64,000 bases of DNA from Eubacteriaceae bacterium CHKCI004 (GTDB lineage: Bacteria > Bacillota > Clostridia > Lachnospirales > Lachnospiraceae). The notes beneath the pieces are model-generated. The model was given only the letters and a program-made list of their open reading frames with translations. It did not search any database and was not told where the DNA came from. The translations under genes were made by a program, and so were the position numbers. The stretch is taken from positions 45,643 through 109,642 of the forward strand of contig FCNR01000060.1 of NCBI GenBank assembly GCA_900016875.1. The letters are read 5' to 3'. Positions 26,249 through 34,182 of this stretch are shown one piece after another (the first letter of the stretch is position 1; each line of letters begins with the position of its first letter).

Positions 26249-26277
26249 ATTATATCGTGACATATATACTATGTCAA
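26249..26277 (-). promoter_or_regulatory. consensus sigma-A promoter of the CNNM leader
   Basis: Minus strand: -35 TTGACA (26272-26277), exactly 17 bp spacer, -10 TATAAT (26249-26254). It matches consensus fully. Transcription should start near 26241, giving a leader of about 235 nt before the CNNM start. Confidence 0.9.
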
Positions 26278-26335
26278 GAAAAGATTTGTGGTGCCTGATT
26301 AAAGAAATTTGTGATGGTTGATGAAAAAAAGTGTG

Positions 26336-26397
26336 TTTGTTCCGCTGTGATAAATACATTTGTTCCGCTGAATCGTAATAAAAATGCATTTTATTAC
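26336..26397 (+). promoter_or_regulatory. 12-bp direct repeat and palindrome upstream of the YbjN-LytTR genes
   Basis: TTTGTTCCGCTG occurs exactly at 26336-26347 and 26359-26370, 23 bp start to start (about two helical turns). It is followed by a palindrome with 9-bp arms GTAATAAAA (26375-26383) and TTTTATTAC (26389-26397). A TATAAT at 26448-26453 lies 50 bp further down, with no good -35, as expected of an activator-dependent promoter. Two direct repeats about 21-23 bp apart are the usual layout of LytTR-regulator sites, and a LytTR regulator is encoded just downstream. Autoregulation is inferred. Confidence 0.45.
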
Positions 26398-26526
26398 AAA
26401 AAATGGGCAGATTATGTCATAGAGAAGAAAAACTACTCTTTTTTTGATATAATATATTCATAAAATGCATAACAAATGACCTGAAGATACGATGATTTTA
26501 TATTAATTATTTAAAGAGGGGAAGAA

Positions 26527-26982
26527 ATGATTACGACAACACTTTTTGAGAAAATCGAGCAGTGGCTTAATGAGAATAAATGGGAGTATAGAAGCCGGGA
26601 AAATGCGGGAATTATTGAGATTGACATGGGATTAAAATGTGAATTAAAACAATGTCAGGTTATTGTATGGATGAAAGAAGGGCAATGTGTTGTGATGGGC
26701 AGAGTTCCAATCAAAGCGGAAGAAGATGCCCGGGAGAGGATTGCCGAATATTTTTGCAGAGTAAATTACGGACTGTACTCCGGACATTTTGATTTGAATT
26801 ACAGTGATGGGGAGATTCGGTATAAAACGTATTTGCCGGAAAGTACTGATCCCGATGCGCAGAGGGAAAATATCGGCGAGGCTCTGATTCGTCCGGCGAT
26901 GATGTTTGATGCGTATGGCCCGGGAATGATGAAAGTATGGCGGCAGGAAAAAGCTCCCGCGCAGGCGATGGAAGAAATGTAA
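26527..26982 (+). CDS. YbjN-domain-like protein
   Basis: 151 residues; ATG 26527 follows AGAGGGGAAG. The alternating pattern of an N-terminal helix (TLFEKIEQWLNENKWEY), strands around VIVWMKEGQCVVMGRVPIKA, and a helix-strand end (ERIAEYFCRVNYGLYSGHFDLNYSDGEIRYKTYL) fits the YbjN/type III chaperone-like fold, whose members have no settled biochemical role. There is no signal peptide or membrane segment, and the C-terminus is Met- and Gln-rich. It lies 56 nt upstream of a LytTR response regulator and may share its mRNA. Family assignment is by overall pattern only. Confidence 0.6.
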   Translation: MITTTLFEKIEQWLNENKWEYRSRENAGIIEIDMGLKCELKQCQVIVWMKEGQCVVMGRVPIKAEEDARERIAEYFCRVNYGLYSGHFDLNYSDGEIRYKTYLPESTDPDAQRENIGEALIRPAMMFDAYGPGMMKVWRQEKAPAQAMEEM

Positions 26983-27038
26983 TACGTAAAATATGATGGC
27001 AACGCAGAGATAAGACTGTAAAAATGAGAGGACATAGG

Positions 27039-27752
27039 ATGATCATAGGAGTATGTGACGATGACAGGAGCTGGTGTGATATAGCTGCCGGAGTGATAAG
27101 TGGATATGTGGAAAAACTGGGATACAATGTGGAAGTAACTTCTTTCAATAATGGAGACGATGTATTAAACTGGCAGGGACAGCCCTGGGATGTTATGTTT
27201 ATGGACATAGAACTCGGTGAAGAAAAAAACGGAATTTCTGTGGCAGGAGAACTGAACAAACGATTTCCGGGCTGTCAGATTGTGTTTTTAACGAATTATT
27301 TGTTCTATGCTGTAGATATTTTTCAGACACAACATACCTATTTTGTGCTTAAAGAGCAGCTTGAAGAACGGCTGCCGGAAGTGTTCGACAAGATAATGCA
27401 TCAGTTGGAACAATCGGGGAAAAAACTTATTTTTTCAGCATCATGGGGCAGGCAGATTATTGTCCGGCTCTCGGACATGTATTATCTGGAAAGAGAGCTG
27501 CGCTATACGACTGTACATACTTCGTGGGGAGATTTTCAGATTAAGGAGAAGCTGGATGAATTGATGGGAGATTTGCCGGAAAATGAATTTTCCCGCTGTC
27601 ATCATAGCTATATTATCTATTTTCCGGCAATTCGGGAAAAAAAGAAGAATTCTTATGTGCTGGAAAACGGCAAAGAAATCATCATCAGCCGCAGTTATAT
27701 GAAGCAGACCAATGAAGACTGGATGAAATGGGCGCTATTGCAAATGTCATAA
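27039..27752 (+). CDS. LytTR-family response regulator (orphan)
   Basis: 237 residues. The start is ATG 27039, 6 nt after AGAGGA; an in-frame ATG at 27024 has no ribosome-binding site. The N-terminal receiver domain (about residues 1-120) has the acidic pair in GVCDDDRSW and the phospho-acceptor Asp in VMFMDIELGE. The C-terminal half (about 135-235) is a LytTR DNA-binding domain (SDMYYLERELRYTTVHTSWG, then FSRCHHSYIIYF and ISRSYMKQ). Such AgrA/VirR-type regulators bind paired direct repeats. No histidine kinase is adjacent, so the partner is encoded elsewhere or absent. The direct repeat at 26336-26370 is a candidate site. Confidence 0.9.
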   Translation: MIIGVCDDDRSWCDIAAGVISGYVEKLGYNVEVTSFNNGDDVLNWQGQPWDVMFMDIELGEEKNGISVAGELNKRFPGCQIVFLTNYLFYAVDIFQTQHTYFVLKEQLEERLPEVFDKIMHQLEQSGKKLIFSASWGRQIIVRLSDMYYLERELRYTTVHTSWGDFQIKEKLDELMGDLPENEFSRCHHSYIIYFPAIREKKKNSYVLENGKEIIISRSYMKQTNEDWMKWALLQMS

Positions 27753-27895
27753 ATATCATTAATTTTATATCTTTTCTGTGGAAAAAATGTTATAATAAAA
27801 CAGCATTTGTGGATATCTTTTTAGAGAGGGACACAGATGCTGTTTCTCAGTTAAATGTATAAGATTTCACTTTGTTCTTGCAAAGAGGAGGTATT

Positions 27896-28852
27896 ATGAT
27901 GATGGATGGTTATATTGTCTCAAAAAGAAAAGTGGCAGTGATTGGAGCAGGTTTCGTGGGAGCGTCCATTGCATATGCGCTGACCATTCGTAATCTGGCA
28001 AGAGAAATTGTCCTCATTGATATTGACAGAGAGAAAACAGAAGGCGAAGCCATGGACATTCAGCATGGAATTCCGGATTTGGGTAATGCTGTTGTCCGCG
28101 CCGGAAGCTATGAAGACTGCAGAGATTGTGATTTGATTATCATCACAGCAGGAAGAAACAGAAAACCGGGAGAGAGCCGTCTGGATCTGATCGCAGGTAA
28201 TTCAGGCATATTGAGAAATGTAGTTGAGCAGATGCAGAAGTATTACACGGGCGGCGTTATCATGCTGGTGAGCAACCCGGTGGATGTTCTTGTGTATCAG
28301 TGTACCCGGTGGATGGGACTTCCGGACGGAAGAGTATTTGGAACCGGATGTGCGCTGGATTCTTCCCGGATGATCCGCCTTATGGCAGATTATACGAAGC
28401 GGGATACAGAATCGGTAAAGATAAACATTGTAGGAGAACATGGGGATTCGCAGATTCCTATTTGGAGCCGCGCGGCTGTGGATGGAATCCCGATGCAGGA
28501 ATATTGTGAAAAACACGGGTTGTCCTGGACGCAGGAGATAAGAGATGACTTTGCAGGTAAAGTGCGGGGAATGGGCGCTTCTATCATAAAAAATAAAGGA
28601 AGAACTCATTTTGGCATTGCCACCAGCGTATGTTATCTGGCGTCGGCGGTTCTCGATCAGAGACCGACCATAGCATCTGTGTCCACTGTACTCAAAGGAG
28701 AGTACGGTGTCAGCGGTGTGGGACTCAGCGTTCCTTCCATCATCGGCGTCAATGGCGTGGAAAGGCGACTGGAAGAAGAATGGACGGAAGAAGAACTCAC
28801 ATTGTTCCGGCAGGCAGCGGACAAGATGAAAGGAGTTTTAGATACATTATGA
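27896..28852 (+). CDS. ldh: L-lactate/malate dehydrogenase family enzyme
   Basis: 318 residues. AGGAGG at 27886-27891 serves ATG 27896 or 27899. An N-terminal NAD-binding Rossmann motif VAVIGAGFVGASIAY is followed by IDID, whose acidic residue favours NAD+. The active-site loop reads TAGRNRKPGESR, substrate-binding Arg is in LDSSRMIR, and the catalytic His is H182 in VGEHGDSQ. In classical LDHs the residue before KPGETR is Gln (Q102); here it is Arg (R89), the residue found in malate dehydrogenases. Several clostridial proteins annotated as LDH also carry Arg, so specificity is open. The downstream membrane protein gene overlaps its stop by 4 nt. Confidence 0.85.
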   Translation: MMMDGYIVSKRKVAVIGAGFVGASIAYALTIRNLAREIVLIDIDREKTEGEAMDIQHGIPDLGNAVVRAGSYEDCRDCDLIIITAGRNRKPGESRLDLIAGNSGILRNVVEQMQKYYTGGVIMLVSNPVDVLVYQCTRWMGLPDGRVFGTGCALDSSRMIRLMADYTKRDTESVKINIVGEHGDSQIPIWSRAAVDGIPMQEYCEKHGLSWTQEIRDDFAGKVRGMGASIIKNKGRTHFGIATSVCYLASAVLDQRPTIASVSTVLKGEYGVSGVGLSVPSIIGVNGVERRLEEEWTEEELTLFRQAADKMKGVLDTL

Positions 28853-29574
28853 AAAGAGCGGCTGATTTTAGAGGGATAGCGAGAGGAAGTCTGTCCGGTC
28901 ACTGGGCCTCTGCCGTAGGAACGACTCTGCTGGCAGGGCTTTTGGGCGCGAACATTACTATGCAGGGAAGTGCAGTTTCTCTGACATCCAATTTATACAA
29001 TCAATACGCAGGAGAGGATGGCAGTCGGGTCTCCATAAAGCTGCCGCCGGGACTTTTGTTGACAATTGCGGCTATTTTGATGGTATCCGCGCTGGTTATA
29101 TTTATTATAGCGGTGGTGCAATATATCATCGGCAGCTTCGTAAGCCTTGGTCTGGCCATATATAACCTGAATCTGATAGACAGGAAGGAAGCGAGAGTGG
29201 GGCAGATATTCTGCCATACTTCCATCATGGGAAAAGCAGTGTGGCTGCGTCTGCGGATGAGCATTTTTACTTTCCTGTGGAGTTTGCTTCTTGTTATACC
29301 GGGTATTATCAAGAGCTATTCTTACAGCATGTCCGGGTTTATCATGGCGGAGAATCCGGAAATGTCTGCCAAAGAAGCCATGGAAGTATCCATGCGGATG
29401 ATGAACGGCAACAAATGGAGACTGTTCTGCCTGCAGTTCAGCTTTATCGGCTGGGGTATTCTCTGCCTCTTTACCTTTGGAATCGGCTATCTGTGGCTGA
29501 ACCCGTACATGAATGCTGCCACCGCGGCATTTTATGACGAGATTTCCAGAAATGAAGCGGTAGGCGGATATTAA
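28849..29574 (+). CDS. DUF975 family integral membrane protein
   Basis: 241 residues, with ATG 28849 overlapping the stop of the preceding dehydrogenase (ATGA), hence translational coupling. The N-terminal ARGSLSGHWASAVGTTLLAGLL is the typical DUF975 opening. Several membrane helices follow (about residues 18-36, 65-95, 130-160, 195-225). The conserved core FLWSLLLVIPGIIKSYSYSMSGFIMAENPEMSAKEAMEVSMRMM is nearly diagnostic. Function is unknown. A GAAGGAATG hairpin terminator follows. Confidence 0.88.
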   Translation: MKRAADFRGIARGSLSGHWASAVGTTLLAGLLGANITMQGSAVSLTSNLYNQYAGEDGSRVSIKLPPGLLLTIAAILMVSALVIFIIAVVQYIIGSFVSLGLAIYNLNLIDRKEARVGQIFCHTSIMGKAVWLRLRMSIFTFLWSLLLVIPGIIKSYSYSMSGFIMAENPEMSAKEAMEVSMRMMNGNKWRLFCLQFSFIGWGILCLFTFGIGYLWLNPYMNAATAAFYDEISRNEAVGGY

Positions 29575-29598
29575 TTGGTTTTCATCATATGATATTCA

Positions 29599-29636
29599 GA
29601 AGGAATGTACATTGAGCGCATTCCTTCTTTATTTTT
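29599..29636 (+). terminator. terminator after the DUF975 gene
   Basis: GAAGGAATG (29599-29607) pairs with CATTCCTTC (29619-29627), then TTTATTTTT. Confidence 0.88.
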
Positions 29637-30011
29637 GCCTTTTTTTGTCATGACAGGTTTTGACGGACGAAGGGCATATCTGTTGCAGGAATATCAGGTT
29701 GTGAGAAAACGGTGTAAAATGGTTTGTACTTCATAGTATAATCAGAAGATAAATAATTTACTTTATTATAAAATGATAATATTTTATAGTATCAAAATTG
29801 TAATTATTAGTACAGATATAAAATTGTCAAAATTACCCAAATTTAGGTTTTTTATGAAATTATATAATGGCTTGAATTGTAAAAATTATCTATTTTTTAC
29901 AAATTATTCCCTTTTTATTTTGTGTCAAAAAAAGTATAATACTGTCATATCCAAATGATTTGTAATATATTTCATAATATTATAAATCCGGGTGTGACAA
30001 GGAGGAAAGGT
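29637..30011. other. AT-rich intergenic region
   Basis: About 375 bp, very AT-rich, with several TATAAT-like boxes (for example in GTATAATACTG just before 29945) but no convincing -35. A hairpin with arms TTGTAAAAA/TTTTTACAA lies near 29877-29902. A 61-codon open frame here has no ribosome-binding site and looks like chance. Nothing else is recognised. Confidence 0.5.
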
Positions 30012-30317
30012 ATGGAAACAATTTTGACACAAGAGCAGGAAGTAACGACGATTGGAGGGAAGTTTCAACTGATTTATGAACTGCTGATGTCGCATTTTCC
30101 GCGGGACGAGGGGATTGGTGATTATTTTGGAATTCGGATTCAGCAGTATGAAAAGAATAATGAATCGGTGGTGGACAAAAGCGAGGCCCCGGGTGTGACG
30201 GAGAATTATGAGCAGGCGATAAGACTTTTTCTTTTATTTGTTCGCGAGACTGTGATGCCTGTACATCTTTATGAATTAATTGATGACTGGCAGTCAGCCT
30301 TTTTCTCTGATCTGTAA
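30012..30317 (+). CDS. small hypothetical protein
   Basis: 101 residues, with ATG 30012 placed 6 nt after AAGGAGG. I do not recognise the family. The sequence is soluble and mostly helical in character (FQLIYELLMSHFPRDEG, then YEQAIRLFLLFVRETVMP), acidic overall, with no cysteine, signal peptide or membrane segment. It stands alone between an AT-rich region and yigZ, 189 nt upstream of the latter. The strong ribosome-binding site and normal codon use argue that it is real. Confidence 0.65.
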   Translation: METILTQEQEVTTIGGKFQLIYELLMSHFPRDEGIGDYFGIRIQQYEKNNESVVDKSEAPGVTENYEQAIRLFLLFVRETVMPVHLYELIDDWQSAFFSDL

Positions 30318-30506
30318 GGCTTGGAGAAGATGGCAGAGGAACAGTAGCTGAGAAGTGTTATAAAGAAGAGATAAACGATATGTTTTGCTGATAATTTTGC
30401 CTGGATATGGTATGATGCTTCTTGAAAGGCTTTCATCAGTTGTTTATGAGAATGAAGCCTTGTTTATTGTGAGAATAGAATTCCAGGAGAATATAAAAGG
30501 AGATAA

Positions 30507-31157
30507 ATGATGATCAGACATAAGGCAGTTTTTGAGGCGGGACGTGGAGAGATTGTTGAGAAAAAGTCAAGATTTATTGCTCATGTGCAGGCGGTGGATT
30601 CTGTGGAAGAGGCGCAGGAATTTATCGAAGCGGTAAAAAAGAAATACTGGGATGCCAGGCATAACTGCTCGGCGTTTTCAGTTGGAGAGATGAATCCTCT
30701 GACCAGATGCAGTGATGACGGAGAGCCGGGCGGTACAGCCGGCAAGCCGATCCTGGAAGTGATTCAGGGCAGCGGCATCCGTAATATTGTAATTGTTGTG
30801 ACACGGTATTTCGGAGGAACGCTTCTGGGAACAGGAGGACTGGTGCGGGCATACACAGAGGCTGCCAAGGCAGGGATAGAGAATGCGGTTATCATTGAAA
30901 AGATACCTGCCACTAGAATGAAGCTTTTTACAGAATATACAGATTTGGGAAAGATTCAGTATATTCTGGCACAGAATCAGGTGACAGTGGAGAATACGGA
31001 GTATACAGATAAGGTAGAGATCAGAGCGCTGTTTCCGGAGAAAGAAAAAAAGGCACTCTGCCGGGCGCTTACAGAAAGCACCGGGGGCAGAGTGCATATA
31101 GAAGACGGAGAAGATGTGTATTATGGCACGGCAGAAGGAGAAGTTATAATTTTTTAA
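30507..31157 (+). CDS. yigZ: YigZ/IMPACT-family protein (UPF0029)
   Basis: 216 residues; ATG 30507 or the adjacent ATG 30510 follows AGGAG. The N-terminal Impact domain is clear: EKKSRFIAHVQAV, ARHNCSAFSVG, SDDGEPGGTAGKPIL and VTRYFGGTLLGTGGLVRAY. A smaller C-terminal domain (DUF1949-like, about 140-215) follows. In E. coli and yeast relatives it is linked to translation control, but the bacterial role is unsettled. The stop overlaps the stop of the convergent typA gene by 3 nt, so there is no room for a terminator between them. Confidence 0.92.
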   Translation: MMIRHKAVFEAGRGEIVEKKSRFIAHVQAVDSVEEAQEFIEAVKKKYWDARHNCSAFSVGEMNPLTRCSDDGEPGGTAGKPILEVIQGSGIRNIVIVVTRYFGGTLLGTGGLVRAYTEAAKAGIENAVIIEKIPATRMKLFTEYTDLGKIQYILAQNQVTVENTEYTDKVEIRALFPEKEKKALCRALTESTGGRVHIEDGEDVYYGTAEGEVIIF

Positions 31158-32989
31158 GCTTGTCCGTTTCGCTTTGCACGATAGCGGGCGGTCGGATCAA
31201 GGATTTTTTTGCGCAGGCGGATGTTTTTCGGCGTAATCTCAACCAGCTCATCGGTATCGATGAAGTCAAGCGCCTGTTCCAGACTTAAAACCCGCGGCGG
31301 CGTCAGTTTCAGGGCGTCGTCAGAGCCGGAAGCTCTTGTATTGGTCAGCTTTTTGGTTTTGCACACATTAACTTCGATATCATCGGTTTTGCCGTTCTGG
31401 CCGACGATCATACCGGAATAAACTTTTTCTCCGGGACCGACAAAGAGTGTGCCCCGCTCCTGAGCGTTGAACAGACCATAGGTGATGGTTTCTCCTGATT
31501 CGTAGGCGATGAGGGAACCCTGTTTTCTGTATTGAATATCACCTTTATATGGGCCGTAGCCGTCAAATAATGTATTCAGAATGCCGGTTCCCTTAGTATC
31601 GGTCATGAATTCTCCCCGGTAGCCGATGAGGCCTCTGGATGGAATAGAGAATTCAAGACGGGCGGAGCCCGCTCCGGAAATACTCATGTTGCGGAGTTCG
31701 CCTTTCCTTTGGCTCAGCTTTTCGATGACAGCACCGGAGAATTCTTCAGGAACATCAACTACCGCAATCTCCATCGGCTCTGTTTTCTTTCCTTTTTCAT
31801 CGGTGTGATAGAGAACCTCTGCTTTGCTGACGGCGAATTCATAACCTTCCCGGCGCATGTTCTCAATGAGTACAGAAAGGTGAAGCTCGCCCCGGCCGGA
31901 GACTTTGAAGGAATCTGTATTTTCCATTTCCTCCACGCGGAGGCTGACATCAGTGTTGAGCTCCCGGAAAAGGCGGTCTCTGATGTGGCGGGAAGTGACA
32001 TATTTTCCTTCCTGTCCTGCCAGAGGGCTGTCGTTTACAAGGAACTGCATGGCGATGGTCGGCTCAGATATTTTCTGGAATGGAATCGGCTGCGGGTTTT
32101 CCGGAGAGCAGAGCGTATCGCCAATATGGATGTCAGCGATGCCTGAGATTGCCACGATAGAGCCCACGGAAGCGCTTTCCACTTCCACCTTGTTCAATCC
32201 GTCAAATTCATAAAGCTTGCTGATTTTTACTTTTTTATTGACGTCAGGGTCGTGGTGGTTGACCAGGAGAACTTCCTGATTCACGCGGATGGAACCGTTT
32301 TCTACTTTGCCTATACCGATACGTCCTACATACTCATTGTAGTCGATGGTGCTGATGAGTACCTGGGTGTCAGCGTCCGGATCACCGGTAGGAGCAGGAA
32401 TATGTTTGATGATGGTCTCAAACAGAGGTTTCATATCGGTTCCGTGCTCGTTAAGTTCCAGCATGGCGATGCCTGACTTGGCGGATGCGTATACAAAAGG
32501 GCTGTCCAGCTGGTCGTCATCGGCATCCAGCTCCAGGAACAGTTCCAGAACCTCATCCATGACTTCTTCTGGTCTTGCTTCCGGGCGGTCAATCTTATTA
32601 ATGCAGACGATGACCGGATGATTCAGCTCCAGTGCCTTTTTCAGTACGAATTTTGTCTGAGGCATAGGTCCTTCGAAGGCGTCCACCACAAGGATAACGC
32701 CGTCTACCATTTTAAGTACGCGCTCTACCTCGCCTCCGAAGTCAGCGTGGCCAGGTGTGTCCACAATATTGATTTTTACGCCGTCGTAATGGATGGCAGT
32801 ATTTTTGGAAAGGATGGTAATTCCTCTTTCCCGTTCGATATCATTGGAATCCATAATCCGCTCGCCGACATCCTGGTTTTCGCGGAAAGTTCCGCTTTGC
32901 TTTAAAAGTTCATCGACCAGAGTGGTTTTGCCGTGGTCTACATGAGCGATAATGGCAACGTTACGGACGTCTTCTCTTGCAATTTTCAT
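31154..32989 (-). CDS. typA: TypA/BipA translational GTPase
   Basis: 611 residues on the minus strand. G1 AHVDHGKTT is at residues ~15-23, RGITI is the G2 threonine, [16 protein letters not shown] is G3, and [13 protein letters not shown] is G4. An EF-Tu domain 2 and EF-G-like domains III and V follow, and the C-terminal BipA-specific domain ([13 protein letters not shown], then [25 protein letters not shown]) distinguishes it from LepA and EF-G. Length is standard. It associates with ribosomes and helps 50S assembly under stress. The 3' end overlaps yigZ tail to tail. It has its own promoter about 95 bp upstream of the start. Confidence 0.97.
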   Translation of the reverse strand: MKIAREDVRNVAIIAHVDHGKTTLVDELLKQSGTFRENQDVGERIMDSNDIERERGITILSKNTAIHYDGVKINIVDTPGHADFGGEVERVLKMVDGVILVVDAFEGPMPQTKFVLKKALELNHPVIVCINKIDRPEARPEEVMDEVLELFLELDADDDQLDSPFVYASAKSGIAMLELNEHGTDMKPLFETIIKHIPAPTGDPDADTQVLISTIDYNEYVGRIGIGKVENGSIRVNQEVLLVNHHDPDVNKKVKISKLYEFDGLNKVEVESASVGSIVAISGIADIHIGDTLCSPENPQPIPFQKISEPTIAMQFLVNDSPLAGQEGKYVTSRHIRDRLFRELNTDVSLRVEEMENTDSFKVSGRGELHLSVLIENMRREGYEFAVSKAEVLYHTDEKGKKTEPMEIAVVDVPEEFSGAVIEKLSQRKGELRNMSISGAGSARLEFSIPSRGLIGYRGEFMTDTKGTGILNTLFDGYGPYKGDIQYRKQGSLIAYESGETITYGLFNAQERGTLFVGPGEKVYSGMIVGQNGKTDDIEVNVCKTKKLTNTRASGSDDALKLTPPRVLSLEQALDFIDTDELVEITPKNIRLRKKILDPTARYRAKRNGQA

Positions 32990-33084
32990 AAAAAAGCCTT
33001 CTTTCTAAAATCGGTGATACTGTGTATTGCGTAACATTTCTCTCAAAAGATAAATGAATTTTCTTATTCACAAGAAGCGAAACC

Positions 33085-33113
33085 ATTCTAGCACAAAGAT
33101 TCCGAAGAAACAA
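33085..33113 (-). promoter_or_regulatory. probable typA promoter
   Basis: Minus strand: -35 TTGTTT (33108-33113), a 17-bp spacer and -10 TAGAAT (33085-33090). It is back to back with the plus-strand promoter at 33176. Confidence 0.55.
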
Positions 33114-33175
33114 TAAAAAGTTGTTTTCATGCAGGGAAAACAGCGAAAATCATGATATCTGCCGGTGTTTAAAGG

Positions 33176-33204
33176 TTGACATTTTAAAGCAGAATTATTA
33201 TACT
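33176..33204 (+). promoter_or_regulatory. promoter of the SSB-like gene
   Basis: -35 TTGACA (33176-33181), a 17-bp spacer and -10 TATACT (33199-33204). The leader to ATG 33383 is about 170 nt. It contains an imperfect hairpin whose CTGCAGA...TCTGCAG arms lie near 33274-33322. No known riboswitch is recognised. Confidence 0.75.
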
Positions 33205-33382
33205 GAATCTGTTTTACATCAAAATACATCTTGGGATGTGATGTCACGAATATCTTCCTTAAAGATACGGTGCCTGCAGATATTGTGAATGAAAAAAATA
33301 AGTTTTTATTCATATTTTCTGCAGTATTTGAATACAAATAGATGTATACAGACGACTGTGTTATATACAGGGAGGAGTAAAC

Positions 33383-34054
33383 ATGACAGAAAAAATTTTA
33401 AAAAATAACCAGGCGGTTGTCGCTGGAGAGATTATTTCTGATTTTGAATTCAGCCATGAGGTATTCGGAGAGGGATTCTACACGGTGAAGCTGAAAGTGA
33501 GCAGACTCAGTCATTCAAGTGATACGATTCCGCTGCTTATTTCCGAGCGTCTGATCGATGTCAGCCAGTCCTGCATCGGTCGTTTCATGGAGGCGAGAGG
33601 GCAGTTCCGCTCTTATAATAAGCATGAGAATAACCGGAATCATCTGGTGCTTTCTCTTTTTGTGAGGGAGCTGGAGCTTTTAGATGTCCTGGATAATCGT
33701 AAGCCGAACATGATTTTTCTTGACGGATATATTTGTAAGGAGCCGGTATACCGGACTACACCTCTGGGCAGAGAAATCGCAGATGTACTTCTGGCAGTAA
33801 ACCGTGCCTACAGCAAGTCGGATTATATCCCGTGCATCTGCTGGGGCAGAAACGCAAGGTACGCAGGAAAGCTTCCGGTGGGCAGCCGGATTCAGTTGTG
33901 GGGCCGGATTCAGAGCCGTGAGTACCAGAAAAAGCTTGGTGACGATACAGTAGTTAATCGGATTGCCTATGAAGTTTCGGTCAATAAAATGGAATACTGT
34001 GATGACGGCATGAATCTGGAGCGGAAGGTGGCCGATTCCGGAAATATAGGTTAG
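33383..34054 (+). CDS. single-stranded DNA-binding-like protein with two OB folds
   Basis: 223 residues; ATG 33383 follows GGGAGGAG. Two halves of OB-fold character are visible. The first (about residues 8-100) has NNQAVVAGEIISDFEFSHEV with later strands HLVLSLFVRELELL. The second (about 107-205) has MIFLDGYICKEPVYRTTPLGREIADVLLAVNR and IPCICWGRNARYAGKL, which closely resembles SSB domain strands. The acidic DDDIPF-type tail of canonical SSB is missing. It may be an auxiliary SSB or a PriB-like factor. It is monocistronic, followed by a terminator at 34063. Confidence 0.75.
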   Translation: MTEKILKNNQAVVAGEIISDFEFSHEVFGEGFYTVKLKVSRLSHSSDTIPLLISERLIDVSQSCIGRFMEARGQFRSYNKHENNRNHLVLSLFVRELELLDVLDNRKPNMIFLDGYICKEPVYRTTPLGREIADVLLAVNRAYSKSDYIPCICWGRNARYAGKLPVGSRIQLWGRIQSREYQKKLGDDTVVNRIAYEVSVNKMEYCDDGMNLERKVADSGNIG

Positions 34055-34062
34055 GAATAAGC

Positions 34063-34089
34063 GGACTGCTCGTTTGGGTAGTCCTTTTT
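34063..34089 (+). terminator. terminator after the SSB-like gene
   Basis: GGACT (34063-34067) pairs with AGTCC (34080-34084) and five T follow. The stem is short. Confidence 0.6.
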
Positions 34090-34182
34090 CTATGATGGTA
34101 CGTTCTACCGGGACTGTAAGTCAGAGCGGGATTCAATCTGGAAAAGGGAAGCGGACGCCAATATAACAGGAGGATAGAGAAA

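Noticed and set aside
26060..26277. M-box or ykoY-type metal riboswitch before the CNNM gene
   Set aside because: The leader lacks the conserved cores of these riboswitches as far as I can see; a small ORF with a terminator explains it better.
29773..29958. 61-codon ORF in the AT-rich gap
   Set aside because: Low-complexity sequence without ribosome-binding site; expected by chance at this AT content.
34090..34182. T-box before hisS
   Set aside because: The spacer is under 100 nt and lacks the T-box sequence and specifier loop.
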